Origin: Ahniella sp.
GTDB taxonomy: Bacteria > Pseudomonadota > Gammaproteobacteria > Xanthomonadales > Ahniellaceae
Length of the DNA: 40,545 bases
Direction of reading: 5' to 3'
NCBI GenBank assembly: GCA_016712105.1
Contig: JADJRU010000028.1
Coordinates: 1 to 40,545, forward strand
Part shown: positions 23,894-32,494 of the stretch, one piece after another
How the letters are laid out: the number at the start of each line of letters is the position of its first letter
How positions within the stretch are numbered: position 1 is the stretch's first letter
Notes under the pieces: generated by a model
What the model saw: only the letters and a program-made list of their open reading frames with translations
Told to the model about the DNA's origin: nothing
Database searches by the model: none
Position numbers and translations under genes: made by a program

Positions 23894-24117
23894 CGTCATC
23901 CCCGCGCAAGCGGAGATCCACTGGTTGCGACTAGGTTTGGGTCGTGCGGCACCCAAGTGGTTTCCCGCTTTCGCGGGAATGACGGACGTGGGGTGTGGCA
24001 CGAGCGTTCAGACGCCCGTTTTCGCCGGCCCCGCCGAGCAGCCACAAAGTTCCGGACTGGCCAAAGCCCTCCCCGATGTTCGGGGAGGGTTGGGAGGGGT
24101 TTAGGCAAGCACTCCGG
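23894..24117. repeat. long direct repeat, copy B
   Basis: Second copy of 21491-21715, in the same orientation. It differs by scattered substitutions and small indels in the first 70 bases and is nearly identical afterwards. Confidence 0.85.
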
Positions 24118-24147
24118 CCCTTGTGCTGAGCGCAGCGAAGCACAAGC

Positions 24148-24214
24148 GCCGATTCTCCGCGGCCGAGCGCGGTAAAAGCGAAGCTTTTACTGCTCTCGGC
24201 CGCGGAGAATCGGC
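24148..24214. terminator. large hairpin overlapping the 3' end of pgsA
   Basis: A 67-base inverted repeat. The outer arms GCCGATTCTCCGCGGCCGAG (24148-24167) and its complement (24195-24214) are exact over 20 bases, and the centre AAAAGCGAAGCTTTT adds an inner stem. The right arm encodes the last eight codons of pgsA, so the stop at 24187-24189 lies inside the structure. It may act as a terminator or 3' block for the nine-gene operon. No U-run follows. Confidence 0.6.
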
Positions 24215-24750
24215 CAAGCAGCCCTGACGTAAGCCGCGCCCGACCAGATCGTCAGGACCGCAGCGACGATCAGCAAACCCTGGCCAAATTCATACAGAGG
24301 CAAGCCAGACTGCGGCAATCGGGCCAGCAGCACGATGATGGCCACCATTTGCACGATCGTCTTGATCTTGCCGAGCATCGCCACCCGTACCCGTTTGCGT
24401 TCGCCGATCTCGGCCATCCATTCGCGCAATGCGCTGATGGTGATTTCGCGCCCGACGATGATCGAGCAGACGACCGCCATCAGGATGCTCGGGTCGGCCT
24501 GGACGAGCAAGAACAGCGTGATCGTCACCGCCAGCTTGTCGGCCACCGGATCAAGAAACGCTCCTAGCGCCGAAGTCATGTTGTACTTGCGCGCAATCCA
24601 GCCATCCAGCCAGTCGGTCAGTGCGCCCAGCGCAAACACCGTCGCGGCCACGATATTCGCGCCCTTGAAGGGCAGGTAAAAGGTGACCACGATCACCGGG
24701 ATCAGGGCGATTCGGAACAAGGTCAGGATGGTCGGCAGAGTGATGCGCAT
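24187..24750 (-). CDS. pgsA: CDP-diacylglycerol-glycerol-3-phosphate 3-phosphatidyltransferase
   Basis: PgsA makes phosphatidylglycerol phosphate at the inner membrane, the committed step to phosphatidylglycerol and cardiolipin. The 187-residue protein starts MRITLPTILTLFRI, the family's usual beginning, and has the CDP-alcohol phosphotransferase motif in DWLDGWIARKYNMTSALG followed by AFLDPVADK, plus four to five hydrophobic segments. A longer start at 24783 has a better ribosome site (AAAGGA) and would overlap uvrC by 20 bases; either is possible. It is the last gene of the operon begun by exbB. Confidence 0.93.
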   Translation of the reverse strand: MRITLPTILTLFRIALIPVIVVTFYLPFKGANIVAATVFALGALTDWLDGWIARKYNMTSALGAFLDPVADKLAVTITLFLLVQADPSILMAVVCSIIVGREITISALREWMAEIGERKRVRVAMLGKIKTIVQMVAIIVLLARLPQSGLPLYEFGQGLLIVAAVLTIWSGAAYVRAAWPILRGREQ

Positions 24751-24763
24751 CGATTGGCCGGGT

Positions 24764-26587
24764 TCAGGGATGAAGGTGAGCATAAATCCTTTCTGCCAAG
24801 GTTCTGTCAATCCCGCGCACAGCCGCCAACTCGGCGACCCCGGCAGCGAGCAGCCCCTGCATGCCGCCAAACTGCTTCAACAGGATCTGCCGGCGCAGTT
24901 TGCCAACCCCTTCGATCTCTTCCAGCAGACTTTGTTCCCGCGCTTTTTCGCGCTTCTTGCGGTGCGCCGTGATGGCAAACCGGTGCGCTTCATCCCTGAT
25001 GACCTGCAACTGGTGAAGTCCCGGGTCCTGATCGTCCGGCCGCAACACCCGGCCGTTGGCCAGGATGATCTGCTCGAAACCGGCCTTTCGATCCGGCCCC
25101 TTGCTGATGCCGAGCACGGGCAACAATGCGACTTCGAGCTCTTCCAGCGCCCGCCGGGCGGCGCCTACCTGGCCACTCCCGCCATCAATCAGCAGGGCCG
25201 CAGGCATGTCGAATTCACCGGTCTGCATACGTTGCACACGCCGTCGGACCGCCTGCGCGATGGCGGCATAGTCATCGCCGGCGGTCACGTCCTTGATGTT
25301 GAAGCGACGATAGGCGCTGCGAATGGGCCCGGTCGGGCCCAGCGCCACACAACTGGCAACAGTCAACTCGCCCTGCGTATGGCTGATGTCGAAACACTCG
25401 ATCCGCTGGCTGTCTTCCGGCAACTCCAGCAATGCCAGCATCTTGAGCCACCGCTGTTGCTGGGCGGCTTCTGAATGTGCGGCGTCCAGCAGTGCGTTCT
25501 GGGCGTTCCGCATCGCCAGGCGCCTCAGTTCAACACGAGCGCCCCGCTTCGGCACCAGCAACTCGATGCGTCGCCCTGCCCGCTCGGAGAGCACTGAAGC
25601 CATCTCCTCGGGCAAGTCCAGCGCATGCGACAGCAGGATGTTCCGGGGTGGCGGCAGACCGGCGTAGTGCTGGTCGAGGAAAGCCTCGAGAACACCGGCC
25701 GGTGCACTGCCCTCGGGCACCGGAAACTGCCAGGTCCGACTGCCGAGATTGAGACCTTCGCGGAAGAACATCACGAACACGGCGGCACGCCGGTCGACGA
25801 CCGACGCCGCCACGACATCGGAATCCTGTTCCTGCCCGGACACCATTTGGCGCGCCTGCACCGACCTCAGGCGCGCAATGGCATCCCTCAGTTCCGCGGC
25901 CTGCTCGAACGCCAGCGCCTGACTCGCCGCTTCCATATTGCGGATCAGTTCATCGATCAACTCATGCGATCGGCCACTGAGGAACCACTCGGCGCGCCGG
26001 AGGTCCTCGGCGTATTGCTCCGGACTGATCAAGCCCACACAGGGAGCGCTGCAGCGCTGGATCTGATGCTGCAAACAGGGTCGCGTACGATGCCGGAACA
26101 CCGTGTCTTCGCAACTGCGCAGCCGGAACAGTTTCTGCAGACGATCGATGGCCTCACGCACGGCGACCGTGCTCGGAAACGGGCCGAAGTAACGTCCCTT
26201 GCCGCGGGCACCGCGATGGAACGCCAGACGCGGGAACTCGGCGGCCGAAAAATGGATGAACGGGTAACTCTTGTCGTCGCGCAGCAGGATGTTGAAGCGT
26301 GGCTTCAACGATTTGATCAATTCGTTCTCGAGTACCAGCGCCTCGGATTCGGTTCGCGTGATCGTGAACACGACCGAGGCGATCGACTGAACCATCAACT
26401 GGATCCGGGCCTCCAACTGGGGCCGGGCGAAATATGTGCCCACCCGTTTGCGGAGATTCTTTGCCTTGCCGACATACAGCACACGCTGCCCGGCATCGAG
26501 CATGCGGTAGACCCCTGGAGCGGTCGGCAACGTCGTCGAGAATGTACGTCCGTCGAAACCTTCGGACGACACCGGCACCTCGTCCAC
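24764..26587 (-). CDS. uvrC: excinuclease ABC subunit C
   Basis: UvrC makes both incisions in nucleotide excision repair. The 607-residue protein has the GIY-YIG nuclease (GVYRMLDAGQRVLYVGKAK, residues about 25-43, for the 3' cut), the Cys-rich segment (RPCLQHQIQRCSAPCVG), a UVR motif (AFEQAAELRDAIARL), an RNase H-like domain (IECFDISHTQGE, LLIDGGSGQ, for the 5' cut) and helix-hairpin-helix elements at the end (EIEGVGKLRRQILLKQFGG). The GTG start at 26587 follows the previous stop by five bases, with TAAGG as ribosome site. The uvrC-pgsA order is conserved in gammaproteobacteria. Confidence 0.95.
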   Translation of the reverse strand: MDEVPVSSEGFDGRTFSTTLPTAPGVYRMLDAGQRVLYVGKAKNLRKRVGTYFARPQLEARIQLMVQSIASVVFTITRTESEALVLENELIKSLKPRFNILLRDDKSYPFIHFSAAEFPRLAFHRGARGKGRYFGPFPSTVAVREAIDRLQKLFRLRSCEDTVFRHRTRPCLQHQIQRCSAPCVGLISPEQYAEDLRRAEWFLSGRSHELIDELIRNMEAASQALAFEQAAELRDAIARLRSVQARQMVSGQEQDSDVVAASVVDRRAAVFVMFFREGLNLGSRTWQFPVPEGSAPAGVLEAFLDQHYAGLPPPRNILLSHALDLPEEMASVLSERAGRRIELLVPKRGARVELRRLAMRNAQNALLDAAHSEAAQQQRWLKMLALLELPEDSQRIECFDISHTQGELTVASCVALGPTGPIRSAYRRFNIKDVTAGDDYAAIAQAVRRRVQRMQTGEFDMPAALLIDGGSGQVGAARRALEELEVALLPVLGISKGPDRKAGFEQIILANGRVLRPDDQDPGLHQLQVIRDEAHRFAITAHRKKREKAREQSLLEEIEGVGKLRRQILLKQFGGMQGLLAAGVAELAAVRGIDRTLAERIYAHLHP

Positions 26588-26592
26588 GAACC

Positions 26593-28026
26593 TTACTCGC
26601 CGATCGGCAAGCGCACTGCCTGGCCGCTGGCGGTGTCGATCCGCACGATTTCGTGAGCGCCGGTGTTCGCGATCCAGATTTTGCCCGGGGTCGACTTGAC
26701 GTCGGCCGGCAACAGGAACTTGTAGGGCAGATTGATCGTCTTGGCGCCGCCACCGCGCAACGACAAGGCTTTCAGCTTGTTGTTGTAGGTATCGACGACC
26801 CAGAGGATTTGTCCGTTTGGATCCACTGCGCAGCCCATGGGGCCCTGCAGGCGCACGGCAGCGGGCAAACCGTCGACATCGCCGAATTCGTAGGGGCCGG
26901 CACCGACCAGGGTTTGCAGACGGCCATCGGGCCGCACGGCGCGCACCGACGAAGAATCCGAGTCGACCACATAGAGGGTCTGGTTTCCGTAAGACAGCCC
27001 GACCGGCCGCGCAAACGTGGCATACAGCCCTTCGCCATCATCACGGCCATGGTTGCCCGATCCGGAAAACGGCAACAGGCGGTTACGCGCCAGATCGAGG
27101 GCCCAGATCTGATTCTGGCCGGCCATGGCGATGAACAGTTTTTCGTTGGCGACCGCCAAGTCCCAGGGTGAGTTGAGCGGCACGTCGGTTGCGATGCTGT
27201 ATTCCTGCGTCAACGGCCGACCATGCGCCCCGGTGCCGGCGATGGTCTCGACTTCGCCGCTGATCATGCGCACGCGCCGAATGCAGTGGTTGCCTCGGTC
27301 GGCGATGTAAAGCATGTCCTTGATCAAGGCCAGACCCTGTGGGTCGTTGAAGCCCGCTTCGCTGAGTTTGCCGTCGAAATGTCCGGCCGTGCCGGAGCCG
27401 ATCTGCCGGATCACCCGCCCGTCATGCGTACATTCCAGAATGCGGTTGTTGCCGGAATCGGAAACGAACAAGCCACTTTCGGTGACCATGATCTTGCCCG
27501 GGAACCTCAGCGCCGTGCGCGGTTCGGGCTTGGAAATGCTGGGCGACGCCTCGAAGGCGCGCAGGTCGCGGGTGGCGGCTTCTTCAAGCAGGTCGGCGAT
27601 GAGGTGTTCGAGCTCCTCGCGGCGCCCCTCACCCGGAATCGTGCCGGCGATCCGTCCTTCCGAGTCGATGACCACCGTCGTCGGCCACGATTGCACACCA
27701 TAGTGTCGCCACATCACAAAATCGGCGTCGTTGATCACGGCATGGCGGATGAACATGCGGTTGATCGCCTTCTGCACGATCGCCGCGGCACGCTCCGCAT
27801 CGTACTTGGGCGTATGCACACCGATGACGGTCATGCCGTCGTGGTATTTGCCCTCGAGGATCTTGAGCTCGGCCAGCATGTGCTGCGAGTGGATGTTGCT
27901 GGCATTCCAGAAATGCAGCAACACGATGCGACCGCGCAAGCGCTCCCATTCCGGCCCTTGGGCCTGGTTGACCCAGATCGTGTTCTTCGGGAAAGCGGGT
28001 GCTGCGGGACGGGCGGACATGGGCAT
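26593..28026 (-). CDS. NHLRC2-like protein: cysteine-less thioredoxin fold plus NHL propeller
   Basis: A 477-residue protein. Residues about 10-150 are a thioredoxin-like domain (RIVLLHFWNASNIHSQHMLA, MTVIGVHTPKYD, WPTTVVIDSEGRIAGTIPGE). Residues about 175-475 are an NHL beta-propeller with repeats such as LFVSDSGNNRI, LYIADRGNHCIRRV and LYVVDSDSSSVRAV. The layout is that of NHLRC2, but the CCINC-type redox site reads SNIHS (43-47), so no disulfide chemistry is possible there. The second ATG at 28020 is an alternative start. It starts one base after the phosphatase stop and ends five bases before uvrC. Function unknown; a scaffold or sensor is likely. Confidence 0.85.
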   Translation of the reverse strand: MPMSARPAAPAFPKNTIWVNQAQGPEWERLRGRIVLLHFWNASNIHSQHMLAELKILEGKYHDGMTVIGVHTPKYDAERAAAIVQKAINRMFIRHAVINDADFVMWRHYGVQSWPTTVVIDSEGRIAGTIPGEGRREELEHLIADLLEEAATRDLRAFEASPSISKPEPRTALRFPGKIMVTESGLFVSDSGNNRILECTHDGRVIRQIGSGTAGHFDGKLSEAGFNDPQGLALIKDMLYIADRGNHCIRRVRMISGEVETIAGTGAHGRPLTQEYSIATDVPLNSPWDLAVANEKLFIAMAGQNQIWALDLARNRLLPFSGSGNHGRDDGEGLYATFARPVGLSYGNQTLYVVDSDSSSVRAVRPDGRLQTLVGAGPYEFGDVDGLPAAVRLQGPMGCAVDPNGQILWVVDTYNNKLKALSLRGGGAKTINLPYKFLLPADVKSTPGKIWIANTGAHEIVRIDTASGQAVRLPIGE

Positions 28027-28027
28027 C

Positions 28028-28525
28028 TCAGTCGAATGCCCCAGCATTATGCAATCGTTGCAATGATTTGATAAGTCCATCAATACCTTGCCGGATCAAA
28101 TCAAAGCTATGTCGGAAGTCGTCCATGGCGCCGGTATAGGGGTCTGGCACCTCTTTGCCGGGGTGGCCGGCGAACTCCAGCAGCAATTTGATCCGGCCTA
28201 CCCGCTCGGCTGGCGCCCGCGGCCTCAGGTGCTGCAGGTTGTGGTGGTCCATGACCAGCAGGAACTCGGCCTGGAAGTCCCGGTCCAGCACCCGACGGGC
28301 AAGGTGCGACTCCAGATCCAGGCCAAATTCGGCCGCAAGCTCGATGGATCGGGGGTCGGCGGGCAACCCAGAGTGATAGGCGTGGGTGCCGACCGAGTCG
28401 GTACCGAACAGCCGATCCAGGCCGGATCGGGCCAGTTCCTGATCGGCATACACCCGCGCCAGCGGCGACCGGCAGATATTGCCGGTACAGGCAAAGACCA
28501 GCATTCGAGAAGGCGTGGTCGTCAT
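28028..28525 (-). CDS. low-molecular-weight protein-tyrosine phosphatase
   Basis: A 165-residue phosphatase. The P-loop CTGNICRSP (CX5RS) begins at residue 13, and the general-acid loop is DPYTG near residue 128. Family members dephosphorylate bacterial tyrosine kinases such as Wzc/Etk controlling exopolysaccharide export, or other tyrosine-phosphorylated proteins. No kinase or capsule gene is nearby; the neighbours are lipid A/Kdo genes, so a role in envelope polysaccharide control is inference. ATG 28525 overlaps the kdsB stop by four bases. Confidence 0.92.
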   Translation of the reverse strand: MTTTPSRMLVFACTGNICRSPLARVYADQELARSGLDRLFGTDSVGTHAYHSGLPADPRSIELAAEFGLDLESHLARRVLDRDFQAEFLLVMDHHNLQHLRPRAPAERVGRIKLLLEFAGHPGKEVPDPYTGAMDDFRHSFDLIRQGIDGLIKSLQRLHNAGAFD

Positions 28526-29295
28526 GCCGACGCTCCCGTTGCAAACCAGGCCCGCACCCGGACCAGGTCTTCAGGGGTATCGACCCCCGCCGGAAACGGC
28601 TCGGGCGCCACCCCGACCTGGATCCGGTACCCGGCATCCAGCACCCGCAGTTGTTCGAGCGATTCGAGCTGTTCGGCCGCACAGGGGGGCAGTTCGATGT
28701 AGGTCTGCAGGAATCCGGCACGGTAGGCATAGATGCCGATGTGCCTGAGCCAGGCTCCGGTTTCGGGCAGGGTGTCGCGCGAGGCAGCAAAGGCGTCACG
28801 CGCCCAGGGGACGGGCGCCCGCGAAAAATACAGGGCTGCGCCGCGGGAATCCCGAACCACCTTGACGGCACTGGTCGAGAACAGCTCTTCGGCCGACAGG
28901 ATCGGCGTCGCCAGCGTCGCCATGGGCGCATCGGAACCCAACAGCGCCTCGGCCGCAGCGCGGATGCCCGACACCGGTGCCAGCGGCTCATCCCCCTGGA
29001 GATTGACGACCACGGTCTCGGCATCCCAGCCGCGCAGGCGCGCCACTTCCGCCAGACGTTCGGTGCCGGAGGCGTGGTCGATCCGCGTCATCTGCACCGA
29101 AACGCCACTGGACGCCAACGCGTCGACGATTCGTTGGTCGTCGGTGGCAACCACTACATCTCTCGCGCCGGCAGCCAATGCCCGCTCGACGACACGCTCC
29201 ACCATGCAGCGCCCGCCGAGATCGAGCAAAGGCTTGCCCGGCAGTCGGCTGGAGGCAAATCGGGAGGGAATGACAACGACAAATCCTGGGCTCAT
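28522..29295 (-). CDS. kdsB: 3-deoxy-manno-octulosonate cytidylyltransferase
   Basis: KdsB forms CMP-Kdo from CTP and Kdo, activating the first inner-core LPS sugar. The 257-residue protein begins with the nucleotidyltransferase motif VVIPSRFASSRLPGKPL, followed by VVATDDQRI, NLQGDEPL, AALYFSRAPVPW, RHIGIYAYRAGFL and LESLEQLRVLDAGYRI. All are family signatures. It overlaps both lpxK and the phosphatase gene by ATGA, giving tight coupling to lipid A synthesis. Confidence 0.95.
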   Translation of the reverse strand: MSPGFVVVIPSRFASSRLPGKPLLDLGGRCMVERVVERALAAGARDVVVATDDQRIVDALASSGVSVQMTRIDHASGTERLAEVARLRGWDAETVVVNLQGDEPLAPVSGIRAAAEALLGSDAPMATLATPILSAEELFSTSAVKVVRDSRGAALYFSRAPVPWARDAFAASRDTLPETGAWLRHIGIYAYRAGFLQTYIELPPCAAEQLESLEQLRVLDAGYRIQVGVAPEPFPAGVDTPEDLVRVRAWFATGASA

Positions 29296-30302
29296 GCGCG
29301 ATCCTGTTGAACGTGGCGAAGCCGCTTGTGCAACAGATCGGCAAAGCCATCGGGCAGTTCCACTTCAATCGGCACCATAAAAGCCTCGGGCAGGCCGAGG
29401 CAAGCACATTTCACTGCGTCTTTTTCGGTCATGACGATCGGCAAGGGCCGGTCGAACTCGAAATCCGACCGACGGAAGTGATGGTGATCCGGAAACGCAT
29501 GACGGATGACGCGCATGCCCTTCTGTTCGAGCATGCGGAAAAAGCGCTCGGGATTGCCGATACCCGCGACAGCATGGACTTCCAGTCCGTCGAAACTTTC
29601 AATCGGGCGCGCGGCCGTCAGGTCGTTGACGGCCACCAGGCGTGTGGCACTGACCCGCATCGCCTGCTCGTCCGGCCCGGCAGGTTCGCCGTTCACGACC
29701 ACAAAATCGACACGACCTGCCCGCTCGGTGCCTTCGCGCAAAGGACCTGCCGGCAGCAGCAAGCCATTGCCGAACCGGCGCTCGCCATCAATGACGAGAA
29801 TTTCCAGATCACGTGCCATCGACCAGTGTTGCAGGCCGTCGTCACACAGGATCACGTCACAACCGACTCGCGCCAACAGCAGGCGGGCGGCCTCTGCGCG
29901 CGTCGCCGGCCAATGGCAACCGGGCAGTGCGCCGCACGCATCAGCCACACCGGCTCATCACCATAACGCCCGGGATCGGCATCCAGCGGCAACATCACCA
30001 CGTCTTGTTCGCTCCCCGTAACCGCGCGAAACGATGCCAGGCCGCCAGCCGCGGCGCGTGAGCTCCGTCGCCAGCCAAGCCGTCAGCGGTGTCTTGCCGG
30101 TGCCGCCAACCGTGATATTGCCAATCACCAGGACCGGCACCGGCAGTTCGGTGGCACGCTTCAGTCCGAGTCGATAGAACTGTCGACGCAGTGACATCAG
30201 GCCCGCATAAAGTGTCGCCATCACACGCAGAAACCCCGGCACGGGCGCACCGCCATACCAGATACCGATCAGGCGATGCTCAAGACGACCGCGCAGGCTC
30301 AT
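29292..30302 (-). pseudogene. lpxK: tetraacyldisaccharide 4'-kinase, interrupted by two compensating frameshifts
   Basis: LpxK phosphorylates the lipid A precursor at the 4' position. The first part (114 codons, 30302-29958) has the P-loop (VLVIGNITVGGTGKTPLTAW) and IVSRGYG, then goes to a stop. The last part (29948-29292) is in the same frame (ARLLLARVGCDVILCDDGLQ to the end). Between about 30024 and 29890 the proper sequence lies in another frame: SEQDVVMLPLDADPGRYGDE, then PVWLMRAAHCPVAIGRRR. The first shift is at TTACGGGGAGCG, the second at GACGCGCGCAG, where an extra GC restores the frame. All start and stop couplings (ATGA) are intact. LpxK is normally essential, so a sequence error or a second copy should be considered. 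Confidence 0.85.
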
Positions 30303-32050
30303 TCGTCGCGAAACTGCAGTTTGTGAAGATGGGCATATGCACCCTGCGCCGCCAGCAGTTCGGCATGGTTGCCGGTTTCCTGGACCCGCCCTCGATCCAT
30401 CACCACGACCTGATCGGCGTGTTCGATGGTGGACAAACGATGGGCGATGACAATGGCCGTCCGATCCTTGAGGATACGGTCCAATGCGTCCTGGATCAGC
30501 CGTTCGGATTCACTGTCGAGTGCGGACGTGGCTTCGTCAAGAATCAGGATCGGCGCGTTCTTGAGAATCGCGCGTGCGATCGCCAGTCGTTGTCGCTGGC
30601 CACCCGACAAACGATTGCCACGATCACCGATCGGGGTATCAAAACCCTGCGGCAGTTCGCGGATGAACTCGAGTGCATTCGCGGCCGCAGCGGCCGCCTC
30701 GATGTCGGCCCGGCTGGCGCCCTGAAGGCTGCCATAGGCGATGTTGTTGGCGACTGTGTCGTCGAACAGCAGCACGTTCTGACTGACGACGGCAATGTGC
30801 CGTCGCAGTTCGGCCAGCGCGATCGACTCGATCGGCAACGCCCCCAGCCGGATCTCGCCCGACTGCGGTGAATAGAACCGCGGCAGCAATCGCGCCAGCG
30901 TGGTCTTGCCGCTGCCCGATCGACCCACCAGAGCCGTTGTCTTGCCGGCTGGAATCCGCAGATCGACGCCATCCAGCGCCCAAGGTTTGTCGTCGGCATA
31001 TCGGAAGCGTACGCCTTCGAGAACGAGGTCCTGGCGTGCATCGACCGGGCTGGTTCCGGCCGCGGGTTCAGACTCGGCATCGAGCACCGCAAACAGACTG
31101 TCACCAGCAGCCACACCGCGCTGCAATTGGCTCTGGACATTCGTCAGCCGCTTCAACGACGGCAACATGGCCATCATGGACGTCATCAACGAAACAAACT
31201 TGCCGGCATCCAGGCCCGAGCCCACTGCCATCCGGCCGGCAAACCACACCAGAGCGCCCAGCGCACAAGCCGCCATGATCTGCACCAGAGCACTGCTGGT
31301 GGCCTGCGTGGCGATGATCTTGCGGTTGAGGCGTTCGCTGCTCTTGGCGTGCGCCACAAAACGCTCCACTTCCATGGCGCCGCCGGCATAAATCTTCACG
31401 GCCTCGACATTGTGCAGGGATTGTTCGGCCGAATGGGCCAAGCCACTCGTGGCGTCCTGCACTTTGTGGTTGAGCCGGCGATAACGCTTGCCGACCACAC
31501 TGATGATGCCGGCAATCACCGGCGTCACGATCAGGATGGTCAGCGTCAACGTGGCGCTCGCGTACAGCATCACGATCAGCAGCGCGATCAAGGTGAACAC
31601 GTCGGTGATGATGATCTTCAGCGCATCGGCGCTGGCACGGGCGACCTGATCGGCGGTGTAACTCAACCTTTGCACCATCATCGCCACGGGTTCCCGGTCG
31701 AAACTGGACAAGGGCAATTCCTGATACTTCGCGAGCACTTCCGAACGCAACTGGAACACCACCGAGCCACCGATCCGCGCCATGCCGACGTCGACGATGA
31801 ACCCGGCCACACCGCGCACCAGAAACAGCGCGATGATCGCCAGCGGCACCCACCGCATGACCGCGGCATCCTGCGCCACGAACGTGCCGTTGATCATCGG
31901 CTCCATCAGCCAGGTGAACGCCCCTGCGGCGGCGCCTTCGATGACCATGCCGAACACCGCCAGCAACCCCAGTCCCCAGTGTTGACGGGTATAACCAAGC
32001 AGCCGTTTGTAGACTTCGGCAGCTGGGCGTTTGGTATCGGACTCGCTCAT
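30299..32050 (-). CDS. msbA: lipid A export ATP-binding/permease protein MsbA
   Basis: MsbA flips lipid A-core to the periplasmic leaflet. The 583-residue half-transporter has six transmembrane helices (about residues 25-320) and a nucleotide-binding domain with Walker A (ALVGRSGSGKTTLARLL), Q-loop (VVSQNVLLFDDTV), ABC signature (NRLSGGQRQRLAIARAIL), Walker B (PILILDEATSALD) and the switch His (IVIAHRLSTIEHAD). The ATG overlaps the exbD stop and its stop overlaps the lpxK start, both ATGA. The gene order msbA-lpxK-kdsB is the standard lipid A cluster. Confidence 0.95.
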   Translation of the reverse strand: MSESDTKRPAAEVYKRLLGYTRQHWGLGLLAVFGMVIEGAAAGAFTWLMEPMINGTFVAQDAAVMRWVPLAIIALFLVRGVAGFIVDVGMARIGGSVVFQLRSEVLAKYQELPLSSFDREPVAMMVQRLSYTADQVARASADALKIIITDVFTLIALLIVMLYASATLTLTILIVTPVIAGIISVVGKRYRRLNHKVQDATSGLAHSAEQSLHNVEAVKIYAGGAMEVERFVAHAKSSERLNRKIIATQATSSALVQIMAACALGALVWFAGRMAVGSGLDAGKFVSLMTSMMAMLPSLKRLTNVQSQLQRGVAAGDSLFAVLDAESEPAAGTSPVDARQDLVLEGVRFRYADDKPWALDGVDLRIPAGKTTALVGRSGSGKTTLARLLPRFYSPQSGEIRLGALPIESIALAELRRHIAVVSQNVLLFDDTVANNIAYGSLQGASRADIEAAAAAANALEFIRELPQGFDTPIGDRGNRLSGGQRQRLAIARAILKNAPILILDEATSALDSESERLIQDALDRILKDRTAIVIAHRLSTIEHADQVVVMDRGRVQETGNHAELLAAQGAYAHLHKLQFRDE

Positions 32051-32484
32051 TGTTCCTTCGGTGTCGCGGCGCTCGGCACCGTGGCAATCGAGAGTTTCGA
32101 GAACCCGAGTTTGCCGAGGGCATCCATGGCGGTGACGACCGCCTGATGTTGTGCCTGGCCATCGGCCTTGAGCAGCACCGGTTGATCGAAGTTGCCGTCG
32201 GCCGCTTCCTCAAGCGCGGCCTTCAGCGACTCGAGACTCGGGTTCATCACTTCATTGGCGCCGACAAAATACTTGCCTTCGCGATCGATCGTGACCGTGA
32301 GCCCGTCGCTCCGTTCGCCCGTGGCTTCACTGGATGCCTCGGGAAATTCGACCTTCATCAGGCTGCGGTTCTCGAACGTTGCCGTCATGACGAAGAACAG
32401 CAACAGCACGAGCATGACGTCGATCAACGAGATCACGTTGATCTCGAAGTCGTCGTCACGTGAAGACGAACTGCCAATCCTCAT
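32047..32484 (-). CDS. exbD: ExbD/TolR-family biopolymer transport protein
   Basis: ExbD pairs with ExbB to convert proton flow into force on TonB- or Tol-type proteins. The 145-residue protein has one transmembrane helix near the start (INVISLIDVMLVLLLFFVMT) containing the conserved Asp in SLIDVML, then a periplasmic domain (VEFPEASSEATGE, LTVTIDREGKYFVGANEV, VLLKADGQAQHQAVVTAMD). It lies ten bases after exbB and overlaps msbA by four. tonB is not here. This exbBD-msbA arrangement is common in Xanthomonadales. Confidence 0.92.
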   Translation of the reverse strand: MRIGSSSSRDDDFEINVISLIDVMLVLLLFFVMTATFENRSLMKVEFPEASSEATGERSDGLTVTIDREGKYFVGANEVMNPSLESLKAALEEAADGNFDQPVLLKADGQAQHQAVVTAMDALGKLGFSKLSIATVPSAATPKEQ

Positions 32485-32494
32485 CGCACGCTGC

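Noticed and set aside
21149..24117. Possible CRISPR array among the repeats around the S41 peptidase gene
   Set aside because: Repeats are irregularly spaced, differ in length and orientation, and there are no uniform spacers or cas genes.
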